From Mycoplasmataceae bacterium (GTDB lineage Bacteria; Bacillota_I; Bacilli_A; Mycoplasmatales; Mycoplasmoidaceae), in the NCBI GenBank assembly GCA_031261065.1, contig JAISKD010000008.1, positions 62,001-126,000 of the forward strand: a stretch of DNA of 64,000 nucleotides, read 5' to 3'. Shown one piece after another: positions 21,494 through 32,543 of this stretch; position 1 is the stretch's first letter, and each line of letters starts with the position of its first letter. Position numbers and translations under genes: made by a program. The notes below the pieces were generated by a model. It saw only the letters and a list, made by a program, of their open reading frames with translations. It did not search any database and was not told where the DNA came from.

Positions 21494-23308
21494 TTATTTT
21501 TTCTCAACCATCTTGTATGATTGGATGATATCTCCTACTTCAAAATCAACAAAATCAGCAATAGTTATTCCACATTCATTTCCAGCTACAATCTTGTTGA
21601 CGTTTTCTTTAACATGACGTAATGATGTGATTGAAGAATCACAAACTACTTCTCCCTTTCTTATAACTTTTGCCTTATCTTTACGGTTTAATTCTCCTTT
21701 TTCTACCAAACAACCAGCAATTGTACCTATTGATGAATGTTTTCATAATTGTTGAACAACAGCAGTTGCAGTTTCTTCTTCAACCATAACCTTGTCAAGT
21801 GTACCTTGAAGTAAAGAAGTGATTTCTTCTGAAAGTTTATAAATAATATCGAAAAATAAAATTTTAATTTTATTGTTATTAGCTATTCCAGCAACTTCAT
21901 GATTTGGTTTAATGTTGAAACCAATGATAATTGAGTGACTAACTTTTGCCAATTGTATGTCAGATTCATTAATAGTTCCTATTGCTGCTCTAACGATGTG
22001 CATTTTAGCTCCAGGTACTTCAATTTTTGATAACAATCCCTTAATTGCTTCTAATGAACCGTGAACATCTGTTTTAAGAATTATGTTAAGTTTCTTAATT
22101 CCATTTTCTTCAACAGTTAAAGCTTCAGATGTTAGTCTAGTTTGTAGAGCACTTGCTTGCATTTTGATTGTCTTTGCCAATTCCTTAACTTCTTTTTCAT
22201 CATTTGAAACAATGAAGTGGTCACCCGCAGCTGGTGTTTCATTTAATCCAGTGATCTTTGCAGGTTGTCCAGGTAAAACTTCAGTTAATTCCACTTTGTT
22301 TTCGTTTAACATATTTCTAATATGTCCATACGCAGAACCCACGATAATAAAGTCACCCTTCTTAAGTGTACCGTTCTTAACTAAAACTGTAGCAACTGGT
22401 CCTTGTCCTTTATCTAAGTTTGCTTCAACAACAACGCCTGTTGCTAATCTGTTTGGATTGGCTTTTAATTCAGCTATTTCAGCAAGTACTAAAATATTGT
22501 CTAATAGTTTATCAACACCGACGCCACTCATCGCACTTCCTTTAACTACAATTGTTTCTCCACCTCATTCTTCTGGTGTTAGTCCTTTTTCAGAAAGTTG
22601 AGTCATTACTCTTTCAACATTAGCATTTGGCTTATCAATTTTATTGATGAAAACAATAATCGGCATTCCTGATGCTTTTGCGTGATCTAATGCTTCGTCT
22701 GTTTGTGGCATAAATCCATCATCCGCAGCAACAACAAGAATAATTATGTCGGTAATAGAAGCTCCTCTTGCTCTCATCTCTGTAAATGCAGCATGTCCTG
22801 GTGTATCAATAAAAGTTATTTTATTTGAATTGTATTCAATTTGGTATGCACCAATATGTTGAGTAATTCCGCCTGATTCCCCTTTTACGATATGTGAATT
22901 TCTGATATGGTCCAACAATGTTGTTTTTCCATGATCAACGTGCCCCATAATAGTAACAACAGCTGGTCTTGGTTTTAAATCTTTTTCATCGTCATTTGTC
23001 TCAAGGTTAGCAAGTAAATTTGATTCGGTAATTTCTTCCTTCTTTTCAAAGTCATAATTAAACTCTAAACATAATTCACCAATTTCTTCTTCTGAAAGAA
23101 TAGTGTTAACATTTAACATTCTTCCCTTCATGAAAAAATATTTAAGAATCTCAGATGCAGATTTTCCAATTTTATCAGCAAATGATTCTACTGATAAAGG
23201 GGATGTAAAAATAAAAACATTGTTTTGGACACCAACATTTACTTTTTTAAGTTGAGATTTAAAGTCAACTGCGGTTCTATTGTCACGTCTGTTAAATTGT
23301 TTTCTCAT
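21494..23308 (-). CDS. infB: translation initiation factor IF-2
   Basis: A 604-residue GTPase that brings initiator tRNA to the 30S subunit. It has a short N-terminal region, then the G domain with GHVDHGKT (residues 122-129), DTPGHAAF and NKID, then domains II, III and C2 ending in [11 protein letters not shown]. The compact N-terminus is usual for mollicutes. GGAGG lies at Shine-Dalgarno distance before the ATG. TGA codons at 21743-21745 and 22565-22567 are Trp. It sits between nusA and rbfA as in other bacteria. Confidence 0.98.
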
Positions 23309-23334
23309 TGTACCTCCTACAGTCGAGAAGATAA

Positions 23335-24717
23335 TTATTCTTCGTCGTCAGAATAGTTATCCTCTGTTTCGTTTTTGTTTTCTCTTTGAACGTTATTGTA
23401 ATTGTATTTCTCTTTAGCTAAACCAGCGAATATGTCGTTTTGGTTTCCAAAAGAACTTAATGAAGATAATAAATCTTCTTTAGATTTTTTAGCACCATTC
23501 ATTGAAGCGTTATCATAACGAGGGAATGCGTGATTGTTGTTGCCATGGAATGTTCCTCTTGGTCTGTCGCCACCTTCTCTACGTTGACGAGGTTGGTAAG
23601 GAACATGAGCTTCAACTTTCTCATATTTTAATTGGTCTTCTTCAGCTTCTTGTTCGTTTAATATTCTAACATCAGCATTTAATAATTGAGAAAGAATTTT
23701 AACGTTAGCTCCTTTTTTACCGATCAATAAAGCAAATTTTTCAGGTTTAGCTATAATTGTTACTTCTCTCTTGTCTTCTTCTGTTTCTGGTTCTTCTATA
23801 GAAATACCAACGATTTCAGCCGGTAAACAAGCATTAACAACAAAACGTTTGTAATTATCTTCTCATTCAATTACTTCAATTCTTTCATTGTTTATTTGTT
23901 CGCTAATTGATTTAATTCTGCTTCCACCACTTCCAATAACAACTCCTACAGCAGGAACTGATGCTTGGTGAGAAATTACAGCTACTTTTGTTCTGAAACC
24001 AGCACTACGAGCTATGGCTTTAATTTCAATTATTCCTTCTTTAATTTCAGGAATTCCTTCTGTTAATAAATATTTAACATAACCACTGTCAGCTCTTGAA
24101 AGAGTTATAGGGAAATCTTTTGAAGCTTGTGATTTAACACTCTTAATTAAGAAATTATATTTTTTACCAGGTAAAAGTTTTTCATCGGGGATTTGTTCAT
24201 TCTTAGGCATAGATCCAAATATTTCGTTTCCTAAATTAACAACTACAGAACCTCCGTGGTCAGAATCATTTCTTTCAACTTCAGCGTTTATAACTTCACC
24301 AACTCTTGGTGTTCAATCAGAAAAAATTTGTTTATTACTTTCAGATGTAATGTTGTGTTTAAATAATTGTTTAATTCCATTAATAATGCTAGTTTCAAGT
24401 TCTGAGATATCAACTTCTTTTTTAACTACATCTCCAACCTTTGAATCTTTGCTGTATTCTTTTTTAGCATCTTCAACAGAAATTTCGCTGTAGTCATTTA
24501 AATCATCATAATCTTCAACAACGTTAAATAAAGTTTTAATAATTAAACTTTCGTTATTTAAATCGATTTCAACTTCTACGTTTGATTCTGGGTATTCTTT
24601 TACGTATGCTTTAATGATTGCATCTTTAATGGAATCTACCACCGTATCTCTCGGTATCTTCCTTTCATCCGCTAGTGCGATTATGTTGTGTACGAATTGT
24701 TTGTTTGAATTAGCCAT
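23335..24717 (-). CDS. nusA: transcription factor NusA
   Basis: A 460-residue RNA polymerase-binding factor for pausing, termination and antitermination. Order: N-terminal polymerase-binding domain, an S1 domain ([12 protein letters not shown] region), then KH1 and KH2 with [14 protein letters not shown] and [13 protein letters not shown]. The last 100 residues are an acidic, Asn-rich tail unlike the Firmicute end. AAGGAG precedes the ATG by seven bases. It is the first gene of nusA-infB-rbfA-membrane-membrane and lies behind a hairpin leader. Two TGA codons (24313-24315 and 23863-23865) are Trp. Confidence 0.96.
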
Positions 24718-24739
24718 GTTTTCTCCTTTTATTATTAAA

Positions 24740-24768
24740 TAAGGAACGGCTATTTAAGTCGTTCCTTA
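24740..24768 (-). promoter_or_regulatory. hairpin in the nusA leader
   Basis: TAAGGAACG (24740-24748) and CGTTCCTTA (24760-24768) form a perfect 9-bp stem with an 11-base loop. The stem lies between the -10 at 24783-24788 (TATAAT on the minus strand) and the nusA Shine-Dalgarno. No long T run follows on the minus strand, so it is not an obvious terminator. It could be a protein-binding or attenuating element, perhaps for NusA autoregulation; that is inference. Confidence 0.55.
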
Positions 24769-24782
24769 CGCTATCAATACAT

Positions 24783-24788
24783 ATTATA
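24783..24788 (-). promoter_or_regulatory. -10 element of the nusA operon
   Basis: TATAAT on the minus strand, giving a predicted leader of about 60 nt that includes the hairpin and an AAGGAG ribosome-binding site. It sits only 19 bases after the stop of the BspA-like lipoprotein gene. Confidence 0.6.
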
Positions 24789-24806
24789 TATTAAAATTAA
24801 AAAATT

Positions 24807-26246
24807 TTACAAATCTCGCGATACACTTCAATATGTATCTGAAAGTCCCTTGAAATTTGGGATTGTTCAGGCAGTTGTTAAACCAACGTGAATCGAGTGT
24901 CCTGTTGTAGTTGAACTCAATAAAAATGCATTATCATTAATCCTGCCAGCATTCTCTAAACTATATATAGGAAAGAAATAAATTGCATCGAAATCAGTGC
25001 CTTTAAATGACTTCTCTCCTAAAACGGGCATTAGTGCATGTGTGCCAGATGCAATTTGTAAGTCTCCATTTAAATTGCTACAACCTTCAAATGTACTGGC
25101 TCCAATTGTTGAAATGTGGTCAGGAATGATTAAGTTTCCAAATAATCCTGTGCATCCATAGAAAGCAGAATCGTCAATAGTATGAAGATTAACTGGTAAA
25201 ATTAAATCAGTGATTGAAGAAGATGGCGAAACAAAAGCACCACTAAAAGCTTCTGCACCAATTATTGAAAGCTTTGATGATGATGAATCAGCATCTTCGA
25301 AGAATTCATTACTAACACTTAAAATTTTTGTATTCTTAAATGCTCTAGCTCCAATACTTTGGACAGTTCATGGAATTTTACCAACAGTAAGGTTTGTACA
25401 TCCTGCAAATGCATCATCACCAATCAATGATGTGTGATTCGATAATACAACCTCAGTTATATGTGTACACCCTTCAAATAATGAATCAGTAATATCCTTA
25501 ACATTTGTTGGAATGTAAACTATACCTGTAAGACCTATACACCCTTTAAATGCTGAGGCACCAAGGCGCTGCATAGAATCTCCCAAAGCAATAGATGTTA
25601 AGGCGGTGCAACCCTCAAACGCAGATGAACCTATTTGTGTTGTGTATGGTGAAACATTAAATGATCCTTTAATGTTTACATTGTTTTTGAAAGCATCATC
25701 GCCAATTTGTACAGTATAACAAACACCATCGCCATCTTTAACTAAATCGGGCATTTGAAGATTAGTTGAATGATATGTTGAACCATCCGTGATAGTATAA
25801 GTATGTTTCACCGTATCACATACACCAACTAAACTTCCACTTTCTGCGCCGACTCAGTCGCTTCCATCTACATTTTTTGCATCAGTAGCATAATTATCAG
25901 TATTGATTTCAATTTGGGTTTCATTACTGCCAACGGTAGCAGTTATTACATATGTTTTTCCGATTACTTCAAATCCTGGTATTAAAACTAATGAAGCAAC
26001 ATTATGATCTGAATATGAAATCCAGTGAAGCGGTCTTGATAATGGTCCTAGATTATCAGTTATGCTTCACTCGATATTTTTATTGGCTCCGTGAAGAGTC
26101 ACCAAACATGTTGAGTAGTGCTGGTTAAGTGTATTGGTACTAACACTTAACGATATGCCATTATTACACGATGTTGTAGATATGAATGTAACAGCAGCAA
26201 GTGAAATAAGTACAGGAGATGCTAAAAGATATTTTCATTTCTTCAT
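24807..26246 (-). CDS. BspA-like leucine-rich-repeat lipoprotein
   Basis: A 479-residue surface lipoprotein. A signal peptide with lipobox TTSC (Cys near residue 27) is followed by an Ig-like or otherwise unrecognised stretch to about residue 170, then a series of BspA-type (LRR_5) repeats of the form IG..AF.GCT.LT, for example IGSSAFEGCTALTSI and IGDDAFAGCTNLT, to about residue 430. BspA-like proteins mediate adhesion in oral and gut bacteria and in Trichomonas, and are expanded in some mollicutes. TATAAA (26255-26260) is eight bases before the ATG. At least two TGA codons are Trp. Binding partner is unknown. Confidence 0.88.
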
Positions 26247-26375
26247 ATATGTATTTTATATATCGCATGAGTAAAAATATCAATATTACACAGAGAAAAA
26301 TGAATATATTTTTAAACAAAAATCAAAATTTCTTTTAAAAATTAGACGCTTATTTATATAATAAATGTAACAAAT
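26247..26375. promoter_or_regulatory. divergent intergenic region, BspA-like and CorC-like genes
   Basis: 129 bases without a gene. The left end holds TATAAA (26255-26260, minus strand) for the lipoprotein. The right end holds TATAAT (26357-26362, plus strand), 13 bases before the ATG of the CorC-like gene. The middle is AT-rich with no repeat I could see. Confidence 0.5.
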
Positions 26376-27368
26376 ATGCATTGGCAAAATAAGGATATTG
26401 CGGTAACAATTACGATACTTATTTTGTTCGTGCTTTCTTTCTTTTGTGCTAGTTTAGAGACAGCAATAACAGCAACTCCTATATATAAGTGAGAATCTGC
26501 TTTCGCTACTAAAAAGAAAGGTATGTTATATAAACGCGTTTATATGATGCTTAAGAATTTTAACTTAACATTAGGAAGTTGTATTATAGGAAACAATATT
26601 ACAACAATTGTTTCCTCTGTATTATCTGGACTTTTGTTTGATGATCTGTTTAACTTTAATAGCGCATATATTCTTCTTGCAACAATGTTTTTAACATTCT
26701 TCTTAATGATTAGTTGTGAATATATACCAAAAGTATTGGCTAAAACCCACAATATTCGTTGGTTAAAATTATTTGGATGAGGATTATATGGGTTATATGT
26801 CATTACATATCCATTATCATGAACATTTGATAAAGTTTTCAATAGAAAAAAAGGACAAATAATTACCACAACAAAGCAAGAAATAAAACAATTACTTGAT
26901 ATTGCTAATCATGAAGGAACAGTAGAACCAGAAGAAATGAAGCTCGCTAAGAAGGCATTAATGTTTAGCAACACAAAGATTGTAAAATTCATGATACCAA
27001 GAAAGCAAGTTGCATATATAGATTGAAATTGCACAATCGAACATTTAATTGATCAACTTTCTCGTGATCATTATTCACGTCTTCCAGTAATGAAAAACGA
27101 TAAAATTGTTGGTTATGTTATGGGAAAAGAAGTGGCTGTTATTTACATTAAAAACCCGAAGATTAATTGACATAATTACATCTTCCCTGCGGAGTACATA
27201 TGAAACCAAGCCACTCTTCAAGACGCATTGGCTATGATAAGAAGAAAGCAAAGACACATGCTTATTGTTACACCAACAAAAAAGACAAAAAGAATGATTG
27301 GTATTATTACAGCTGAAATGTTAATCGAACAATTAACTGGACAGATTTACGACGAAACAGATAACTAA
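26376..27368 (+). CDS. CorC/CNNM-like membrane protein (DUF21 plus CBS domains)
   Basis: A 330-residue protein of the HlyC/CorC family, often linked to magnesium or cobalt efflux. Residues 1-140 form the DUF21 membrane domain with three or four helices, including ASLETAITATP and later EYIPKVLAKTH. This is followed by KALMFSNTKIVKFMIPRKQVAYID and two CBS motifs (SRLPVMKNDKIVGYV and IGIITAEMLIEQL). The CorC_HlyC C-terminal domain of longer members is missing. Several TGA codons are Trp. It has its own -10. Confidence 0.87.
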
Positions 27369-27545
27369 TTATTTGCGTGAAATAATAGATATTTGCAAAT
27401 ATTTCTTTCTCTCTAACAGTTCCTCTTTAATAGATGATTTGTTGATAAAAAATAAGCATTTAGAACTCATAAATAAGAAAAATATTTATTTTTCTCACAT
27501 ATATATATATAATATCCATATAAAACTAATAAGAGGAAATAAAAA
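27369..27545 (+). promoter_or_regulatory. intergenic region with palindrome and lipoprotein promoter
   Basis: 177 bases without a gene. A perfect 14-base palindrome ATATTTGCAAATAT lies at 27389-27402, followed by a pyrimidine-rich stretch; it could end the CorC-like transcript or bind a regulator. Near 27505-27515 an AT-rich TATATAAT block probably drives the next gene, and AAGAGGAAA lies at ribosome-binding distance before its ATG. Confidence 0.45.
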
Positions 27546-28130
27546 ATGAAAAAAATGATAAACAAAAAAAGAAATATAGCTTTATTCGCTGGAGTAGTAT
27601 GTGTTGGTATAGCAGCAATAGTTGCGCCAATAATTACGTCTTGTGGTAGTGGAAATGGTGGCAACAATAATAATGCGACTACACTAGTTTTAGAGAATTA
27701 CGACTTTGGAATAGAAGAGATCACAACTAAACTACAGGTGACTCCAATCCTAAACATGAAACCACAATGAGACACTATCCTTCTTACGGATATTCCAATG
27801 CCTGGGAATTCAACATCTATGGTGTTTCTATTGCTTTATACGCTTATGGAAGCTCGAGGAATATATGCGTGTGGATTTTGCACATCAGAAATCAGTGACG
27901 TAGATACCGATGGATCCCTCCTTGTCATGCCTGGTATGGCACTTGATCCTTCGAATCCAACCGCTGCTATGTTTGGTGTACACCATTTATATGGTTTAGC
28001 TCTTTCACTAGAAACGGCAGACATTATATTTGCAATGGAACAAGGTGAAAGTCCAATGGATTATTCTTATGTCGTTCATGGTGATGCTGTCAAGGTTGAT
28101 ATTAATATATTTGATGACATTGAGCCTTAA
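27546..28130 (+). CDS. small lipoprotein
   Basis: A 194-residue secreted lipoprotein with signal peptide MKKMINKKRNIALFAGV..., lipobox ITSC (Cys near 33) and a Gly/Asn-rich linker GSGNGGNNNN after it. The mature part has no domain I recognise and is rich in Met, Leu and Asp. One TGA (27768-27770) is Trp. Unlike most single genes here it has a clear Shine-Dalgarno (AGAGGAAA) and a leader of about 30 nt, which may mean strong expression. It is not closely similar to the tandem lipoproteins at 13.6-15.3 kb. Confidence 0.8.
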
Positions 28131-28184
28131 TTATTGTATTATTTACAATTACTAACATCGTTTGAATTTCGAGAATTATTCCTA

Positions 28185-29891
28185 TTAATAAATAGCAATA
28201 CTTACAAAGTATACGTCTTGTTTTCCGTCAATTACTTCAATACTTAAACCAAGAGACTCAGCAAGGTATTTTTTGATGTAATTAAGATTATTTTGTAATA
28301 AATCTCTTCCAGCAATAATTGTTGCATGTTTTTTCTTCTTTATCGCAGAAGCGATATTGTCAATTGTCGCTTTAGCTGCTTTTTCAAAATCGGTATTACC
28401 TACAATAATTTTCTTTTCTACTATGCCGATATAGTCATCTTTCTTAACAGAGATATGTGAGAACTTAATATCCTTCACTGATTTAGAAATTTTACCATAA
28501 GATATTTTCTTCATAACCTTTTGCATTTCGTTGCTGTTTTCTTCGAAATCTTCTTCTGGGTTGTACGCTTGACACACAAGGTAACTGGCAACAACGTCAC
28601 GAGTTGAAATAATTTCACATTCTATTTTCTTACTCGCAACAAGCGCTTTTGCTTCTTTTGCTGCTAAAACTACATTTGTATCATCAAGGACAATAATTAT
28701 TCTTGAAGTTTTTGCAGCATTAATTGCATCAATAAATTCTTGAATTGAAGGGTTTCCAGAAATTTCTGAATTAATTGTAACTTTCGCTTTCAATGTTTTC
28801 TTGAAAATTTCTGAAAGAGTTTCAGAAGGAACTGTTGCTATTATTTGTGGCTTAGTTGATAAATGCTTAGTTGTTTTTGTTCTATTAACCAATTCTTCTA
28901 AAGTAGTTCCTGGATTTCTTTCAAGGAATTGGTTAGTCATATTCTCTACCTTAACTTTGTTAAATTCACCATACTTTGATGCGAACTCTAAAATTCTATA
29001 TGGTTCAGCAGAGTGAATATGAACTTTAACTAAATTATCATCAACAACTACAACCATAGAGTCACCTAAACGACCCATTTGTTTTTTGAAATCAGTTAAA
29101 TCAAAAGTTTCTTTATCTTTTTGTGCTAAAGTAACTTTAGATTTAAGTGTCATGATAAATTCATTACAATAACCGAAACCTTCGTTATTATCAGCAAAAG
29201 TAGAAACAATTGATTTCTTCTTATCTATTTCTTTGTTTTCTTCTTCTTTATACTCTTTGCCCTCGTCTAAGCTAATAGCTTTTAACATTCCCTTAAAGAA
29301 TTGAACTAAGCCATATCCCCCAGAATCAACAACACCAGCTTCTTTTAGATCCTTAAGCATTTCAGGAGTTTGCGCTAATACTTCTTCTGATTTTTTAACA
29401 GTTGCTTCAAGAACAGCATCTATTGTTTTAAAAGAAGCAGCATTTTCTGTTAAATAATCAGAAGTCATTCTTATTACTGTTAAGATTGTTCCTTCTACAG
29501 GTGTTGCAACTGCAGCATAAGCAACTTCTTTTGCTTTTTCAAAAGAGACAATCATGCTAGGAACATCTAATTCTTTTTGATTTTCTGCAAAATTAGAAGA
29601 GAAACCTTTAAATATTTGTGATAGAATAACACCTGAATTACCACGAGCATTCATTAATAAACCACGACTAAATTGTTTTCCTAGTGTAAATAACTCAGTA
29701 TATTTAGTATTTTTGATAATATCACTTGCACCTTGACAAGATATTGTCATATTAGTTCCTGTATCTCCATCTGGAACTGGGAATACATTCAATTCATTTA
29801 TGTAGTCCTGTTTCTCAGCAACTTCCTGGCTTCCTACCAAAAACATGTGCTTTAATTTGGTGGCATCAATTGTTAATAAATCATTACTCAT
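28185..29891 (-). CDS. fakA: DAK-domain fatty-acid kinase-like protein (FakA/YloV)
   Basis: A 568-residue protein of the FakA/YloV family. The N-terminal DhaL-type kinase domain has NVFPVPDGDTGTNM near residue 35 (metal and ATP site) and ARGNSGVILSQIFKG near 115; the linker and C-terminal parts follow FakA layout. FakA phosphorylates fatty acids held by a FakB protein, feeding PlsX/PlsY lipid synthesis; plsX is elsewhere in this window. It lies one base after the yloU-like gene, the pairing known from Firmicutes. No TGA occurs in this long gene. Confidence 0.9.
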   Translation of the reverse strand: MSNDLLTIDATKLKHMFLVGSQEVAEKQDYINELNVFPVPDGDTGTNMTISCQGASDIIKNTKYTELFTLGKQFSRGLLMNARGNSGVILSQIFKGFSSNFAENQKELDVPSMIVSFEKAKEVAYAAVATPVEGTILTVIRMTSDYLTENAASFKTIDAVLEATVKKSEEVLAQTPEMLKDLKEAGVVDSGGYGLVQFFKGMLKAISLDEGKEYKEEENKEIDKKKSIVSTFADNNEGFGYCNEFIMTLKSKVTLAQKDKETFDLTDFKKQMGRLGDSMVVVVDDNLVKVHIHSAEPYRILEFASKYGEFNKVKVENMTNQFLERNPGTTLEELVNRTKTTKHLSTKPQIIATVPSETLSEIFKKTLKAKVTINSEISGNPSIQEFIDAINAAKTSRIIIVLDDTNVVLAAKEAKALVASKKIECEIISTRDVVASYLVCQAYNPEEDFEENSNEMQKVMKKISYGKISKSVKDIKFSHISVKKDDYIGIVEKKIIVGNTDFEKAAKATIDNIASAIKKKKHATIIAGRDLLQNNLNYIKKYLAESLGLSIEVIDGKQDVYFVSIAIY

Positions 29892-29892
29892 A

Positions 29893-30171
29893 TTAGTTAG
29901 CTGTTATATTTATATTAAACGATTTGCTTTGCAAATCGAACTGTTTAGTAAGTTGAATATAAATGTTTTGTTGTAGTTTAACACAAATATTATACACACT
30001 AATGATGCTTTCTAATGGTTTGAAGGTTACGTCTATGGTCTTACTATCTTCGCTAACTTTTATAGAGAAAGAGTCTTTTTTCTTACTTATACCTGGAACC
30101 ATACGGATGATATTTGTAATAATATTTGTAATAATTTCTGAATTAAAAATTATTTTATTTTGGATACCCAT
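29893..30171 (-). CDS. Asp23/Gls24 family protein, YloU-like
   Basis: A 92-residue protein (family about 100-120) with IFNSEIITNIITNII at the N-terminus and the VTFKPLESIISVYNICVKLQQNI segment typical of Asp23/YloU. The call is strengthened by its place immediately before fakA, as yloU-yloV in Bacillus. TATAAT ends six bases before the ATG, so the transcript is probably leaderless. The role of YloU in lipid metabolism is not settled. Confidence 0.75.
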   Translation of the reverse strand: MGIQNKIIFNSEIITNIITNIIRMVPGISKKKDSFSIKVSEDSKTIDVTFKPLESIISVYNICVKLQQNIYIQLTKQFDLQSKSFNINITAN

Positions 30172-30271
30172 GTTTTTATTATATGTTTGCTTATTTATTA
30201 AAGATTGTGTATAGCATTAGACTAAGCAATGTTTTATTGTCTATGCTCATACGCAGATTATAATAAAAACA
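30172..30271. promoter_or_regulatory. divergent promoters with mirrored TATAAT-AAAAAC blocks
   Basis: Minus strand: TATAAT at 30178-30183, then AAAAAC and ATG. Plus strand: TATAAT at 30259-30264, then AAAAACA and GTG. The two ends of this gap are therefore near inverted copies. Between them GCATTAGAC (30214-30222) and GTCTATGC (30239-30246) form an imperfect inverted repeat with one bulged base that may be an operator. Confidence 0.6.
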
Positions 30272-31207
30272 GTGAAGAAGATAATTATTGACGAAAATAC
30301 CGATGGTCAGAAAATAACTCGGTTTATGCAAAAGTCATATCCAAATATGAAAGTTGGAAATATATACAAATGACTTAGGGATAAAAGAATAAAAATTAAT
30401 GGTAAGAAAGCATCTGATTCATATATTTTACGTAAGAATGATATCCTTGAACTATATATCAATGATACAGATCTAGTTCAAGATAATGGGATAAGCTTTA
30501 ACACCAATGGTGTTGGATCATTAGATGTTGTTTATGAAGACGATAACATAGTTTTAATCAATAAACCTGTAGGTGTAATCAGCCAAGATGATGACAAAAA
30601 CGACGAAGATACAGTCAATAACAGGCTGATTAAGTATCTGATTGATAAAAAGACATGATGACCAGGTAAAGAACTAAGTTATCAACCAGCAATAGTTAAC
30701 CGATTAGATCGTAATACCAAAGGTATAATTATTGCTGCCAAGAACACTTCTGCCGCTAGAATCCTAAGTGAAAAAATTAAAAGCAAAGAAGTTGAAAAGT
30801 ACTATATTGCTAAGATTCACGGAATCATCGATCCTAAACAAGGAGTACTTAAAGATTTTTTGACAAAGGATTCAAACAACAATATTGTTAAAGTTACAAA
30901 AAAACCTATTAGTAACGATTCAGTTGAAATAATCACTGAGTACAAAACAATTTCTCATGATAAAATCAATAGTTTTATAGAAATATATTTAAGAACTGGT
31001 AAAACTCACCAAATTAGAGCACATATGAATTATATTGGTCACCCATTATTTGGAGAGAAAAAATATACTTCTATAAATTTCCATGACAATGAAAAATATC
31101 AAAACCTAACTTCTTATAAAGTTAAATTCAATTGAAAAACAGATGCCGGTATTTTAAATTACCTCAAAGGCAAGGTCTTTTCAATTGATGTTAAAACAAA
31201 TATATAA
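30272..31207 (+). CDS. RluC/RluD-family pseudouridine synthase
   Basis: A 311-residue enzyme that converts uridine to pseudouridine in rRNA. An S4-like N-terminal domain (KWLRDKRIKINGKKA) precedes the catalytic domain with INKPVGVISQDD, NRLDRNTKGIIIAAK holding the catalytic Asp, and TGKTHQIRAHMNYIGHPLFG. The start is a GTG seven bases after TATAAT; it gives the S4 domain its normal N-terminus, and no ATG serves better. Several TGA codons, including one in KWLRDK, are Trp. RluC, RluD and other members cannot be told apart here. Confidence 0.9.
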
Positions 31208-31237
31208 ATATCTTTATCTAGGTTTTATAATATTAAT

Positions 31238-32542
31238 ATGAAAATATTAAGTAAAAAAGATTCAAATGGCACTCTAACTATTTCAGTACAAGCTGATCAA
31301 CAATTATGAGAGAAAATACAACAACAAACTTTTAATTCTTTATCAGCTAATGTTACTGTTCCTGGTTTCAGAAAAGGTAAAGCACCGCTTAGCAAAATAA
31401 AATCAATGATTCCGCAAAGCGAAATCTATTCACGTTCAATCAATAAAGCGGTTACTGAAACTCTTAAACAATTAAACGGTAGCAAAGAGTTTGAAGAACT
31501 TGAAATCATCGAAGATTCGCCTAAGGTTGATATTCCTAAAATCAATGAAAAAGAATTAGTCATTGATTTTACATATGAGAGCAACCCTGAAATAAAAATT
31601 GGTGATCTAAAACAAATTAAAATTCTTGCTGCTAAAGAAAAGATAACTAAGGAAATAGTTGATGCCGAGTTTGATAAATTAATTAAGCGTTATGTAATGT
31701 TAGTACCTAAGGAAGATGCTACAATCGAAAAAGGTGATGTAGTTACTTTTGACTTTAAAGGATACGATGGAGATGTAGCATTCCCTGGTGGCGAAGCCAA
31801 GGATTATGAATTAGAAATAGGCAGTGGTAATTTCATACCAGGTTTTGAAGAACAAATGATTGGTTTTAAAAGCGGAGATAAAAAATCAATTGAAGTTTCT
31901 TTCCCTGATACATACCACGAAAAGTCACTAGCAGGTAAACCAGTTAAGTTTGAACTTGATATTCATGATGTTAAAACTAAAAAAATGCCTATCATGGATG
32001 AAGAATTTATATCTAAATTCGGTGTTCCTGAAGTTAAAACTGAAGAACAACTTCGTGGACATATTGAAAAACAATTAAACGAAAGAAATGAATATAACTA
32101 CAAACAAAATGCAGTTAGAGAAATATCTGAACAAATTGTAAAACTTACAAAAATATCTCACCTACCTAATGTTTTAATTCAAGAAGAAAAAAAGAAATTA
32201 GATAAAGATACAGAGAATAAGGCAAGTCAAAGAAAGATTTCTAAAGATGAATACATCAAGAAATTCCTAGGTTACCAAACAAAAGAAGCGTATGAATCTG
32301 CAGTTCTTGCTGGTTCGGAGACAAATGTTACTTTAGCTCTTGCTATTAGTCAACTAATAGATGACTATAAAATCGAAGTTTCAAACGAAGAGATAGAAGC
32401 TCAAATTGAAAAACTTTCTAAAGTATATGGAATGAGTGTTGAAGAACTTAAAAATAAACTTAATGGTAATACAGATCAAATCTATATCATAATACAACAA
32501 GAAAAATTATTTGAAAAATTAATAGATAATTTAAGCAAATAA
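31238..32542 (+). CDS. tig: trigger factor
   Basis: A 434-residue ribosome-bound chaperone and peptidyl-prolyl isomerase. The ribosome-binding signature GFRKGKAP is near residue 48. The FKBP domain (FDFKGYDGDVAFPGG to KFELDIHDVK) lies near 165-245, and the C-terminal helical arms follow. TATAAT (31226-31231) ends six bases before the ATG, so it is predicted leaderless. It has a TGA Trp near residue 24. A lipoprotein gene follows after one base. Confidence 0.97.
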
Positions 32543-32543
32543 C

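Noticed and set aside
24740-24768. nusA leader hairpin as an intrinsic terminator of the BspA-like gene
   Set aside because: The BspA-like gene stops downstream in the direction of transcription (24807), and the hairpin is followed by only three T residues, so a terminator role is weak. I kept it as a leader element.
27389-27402. Palindrome as a mobile-element end or attachment site
   Set aside because: No matching second copy, integrase or transposase was seen nearby.
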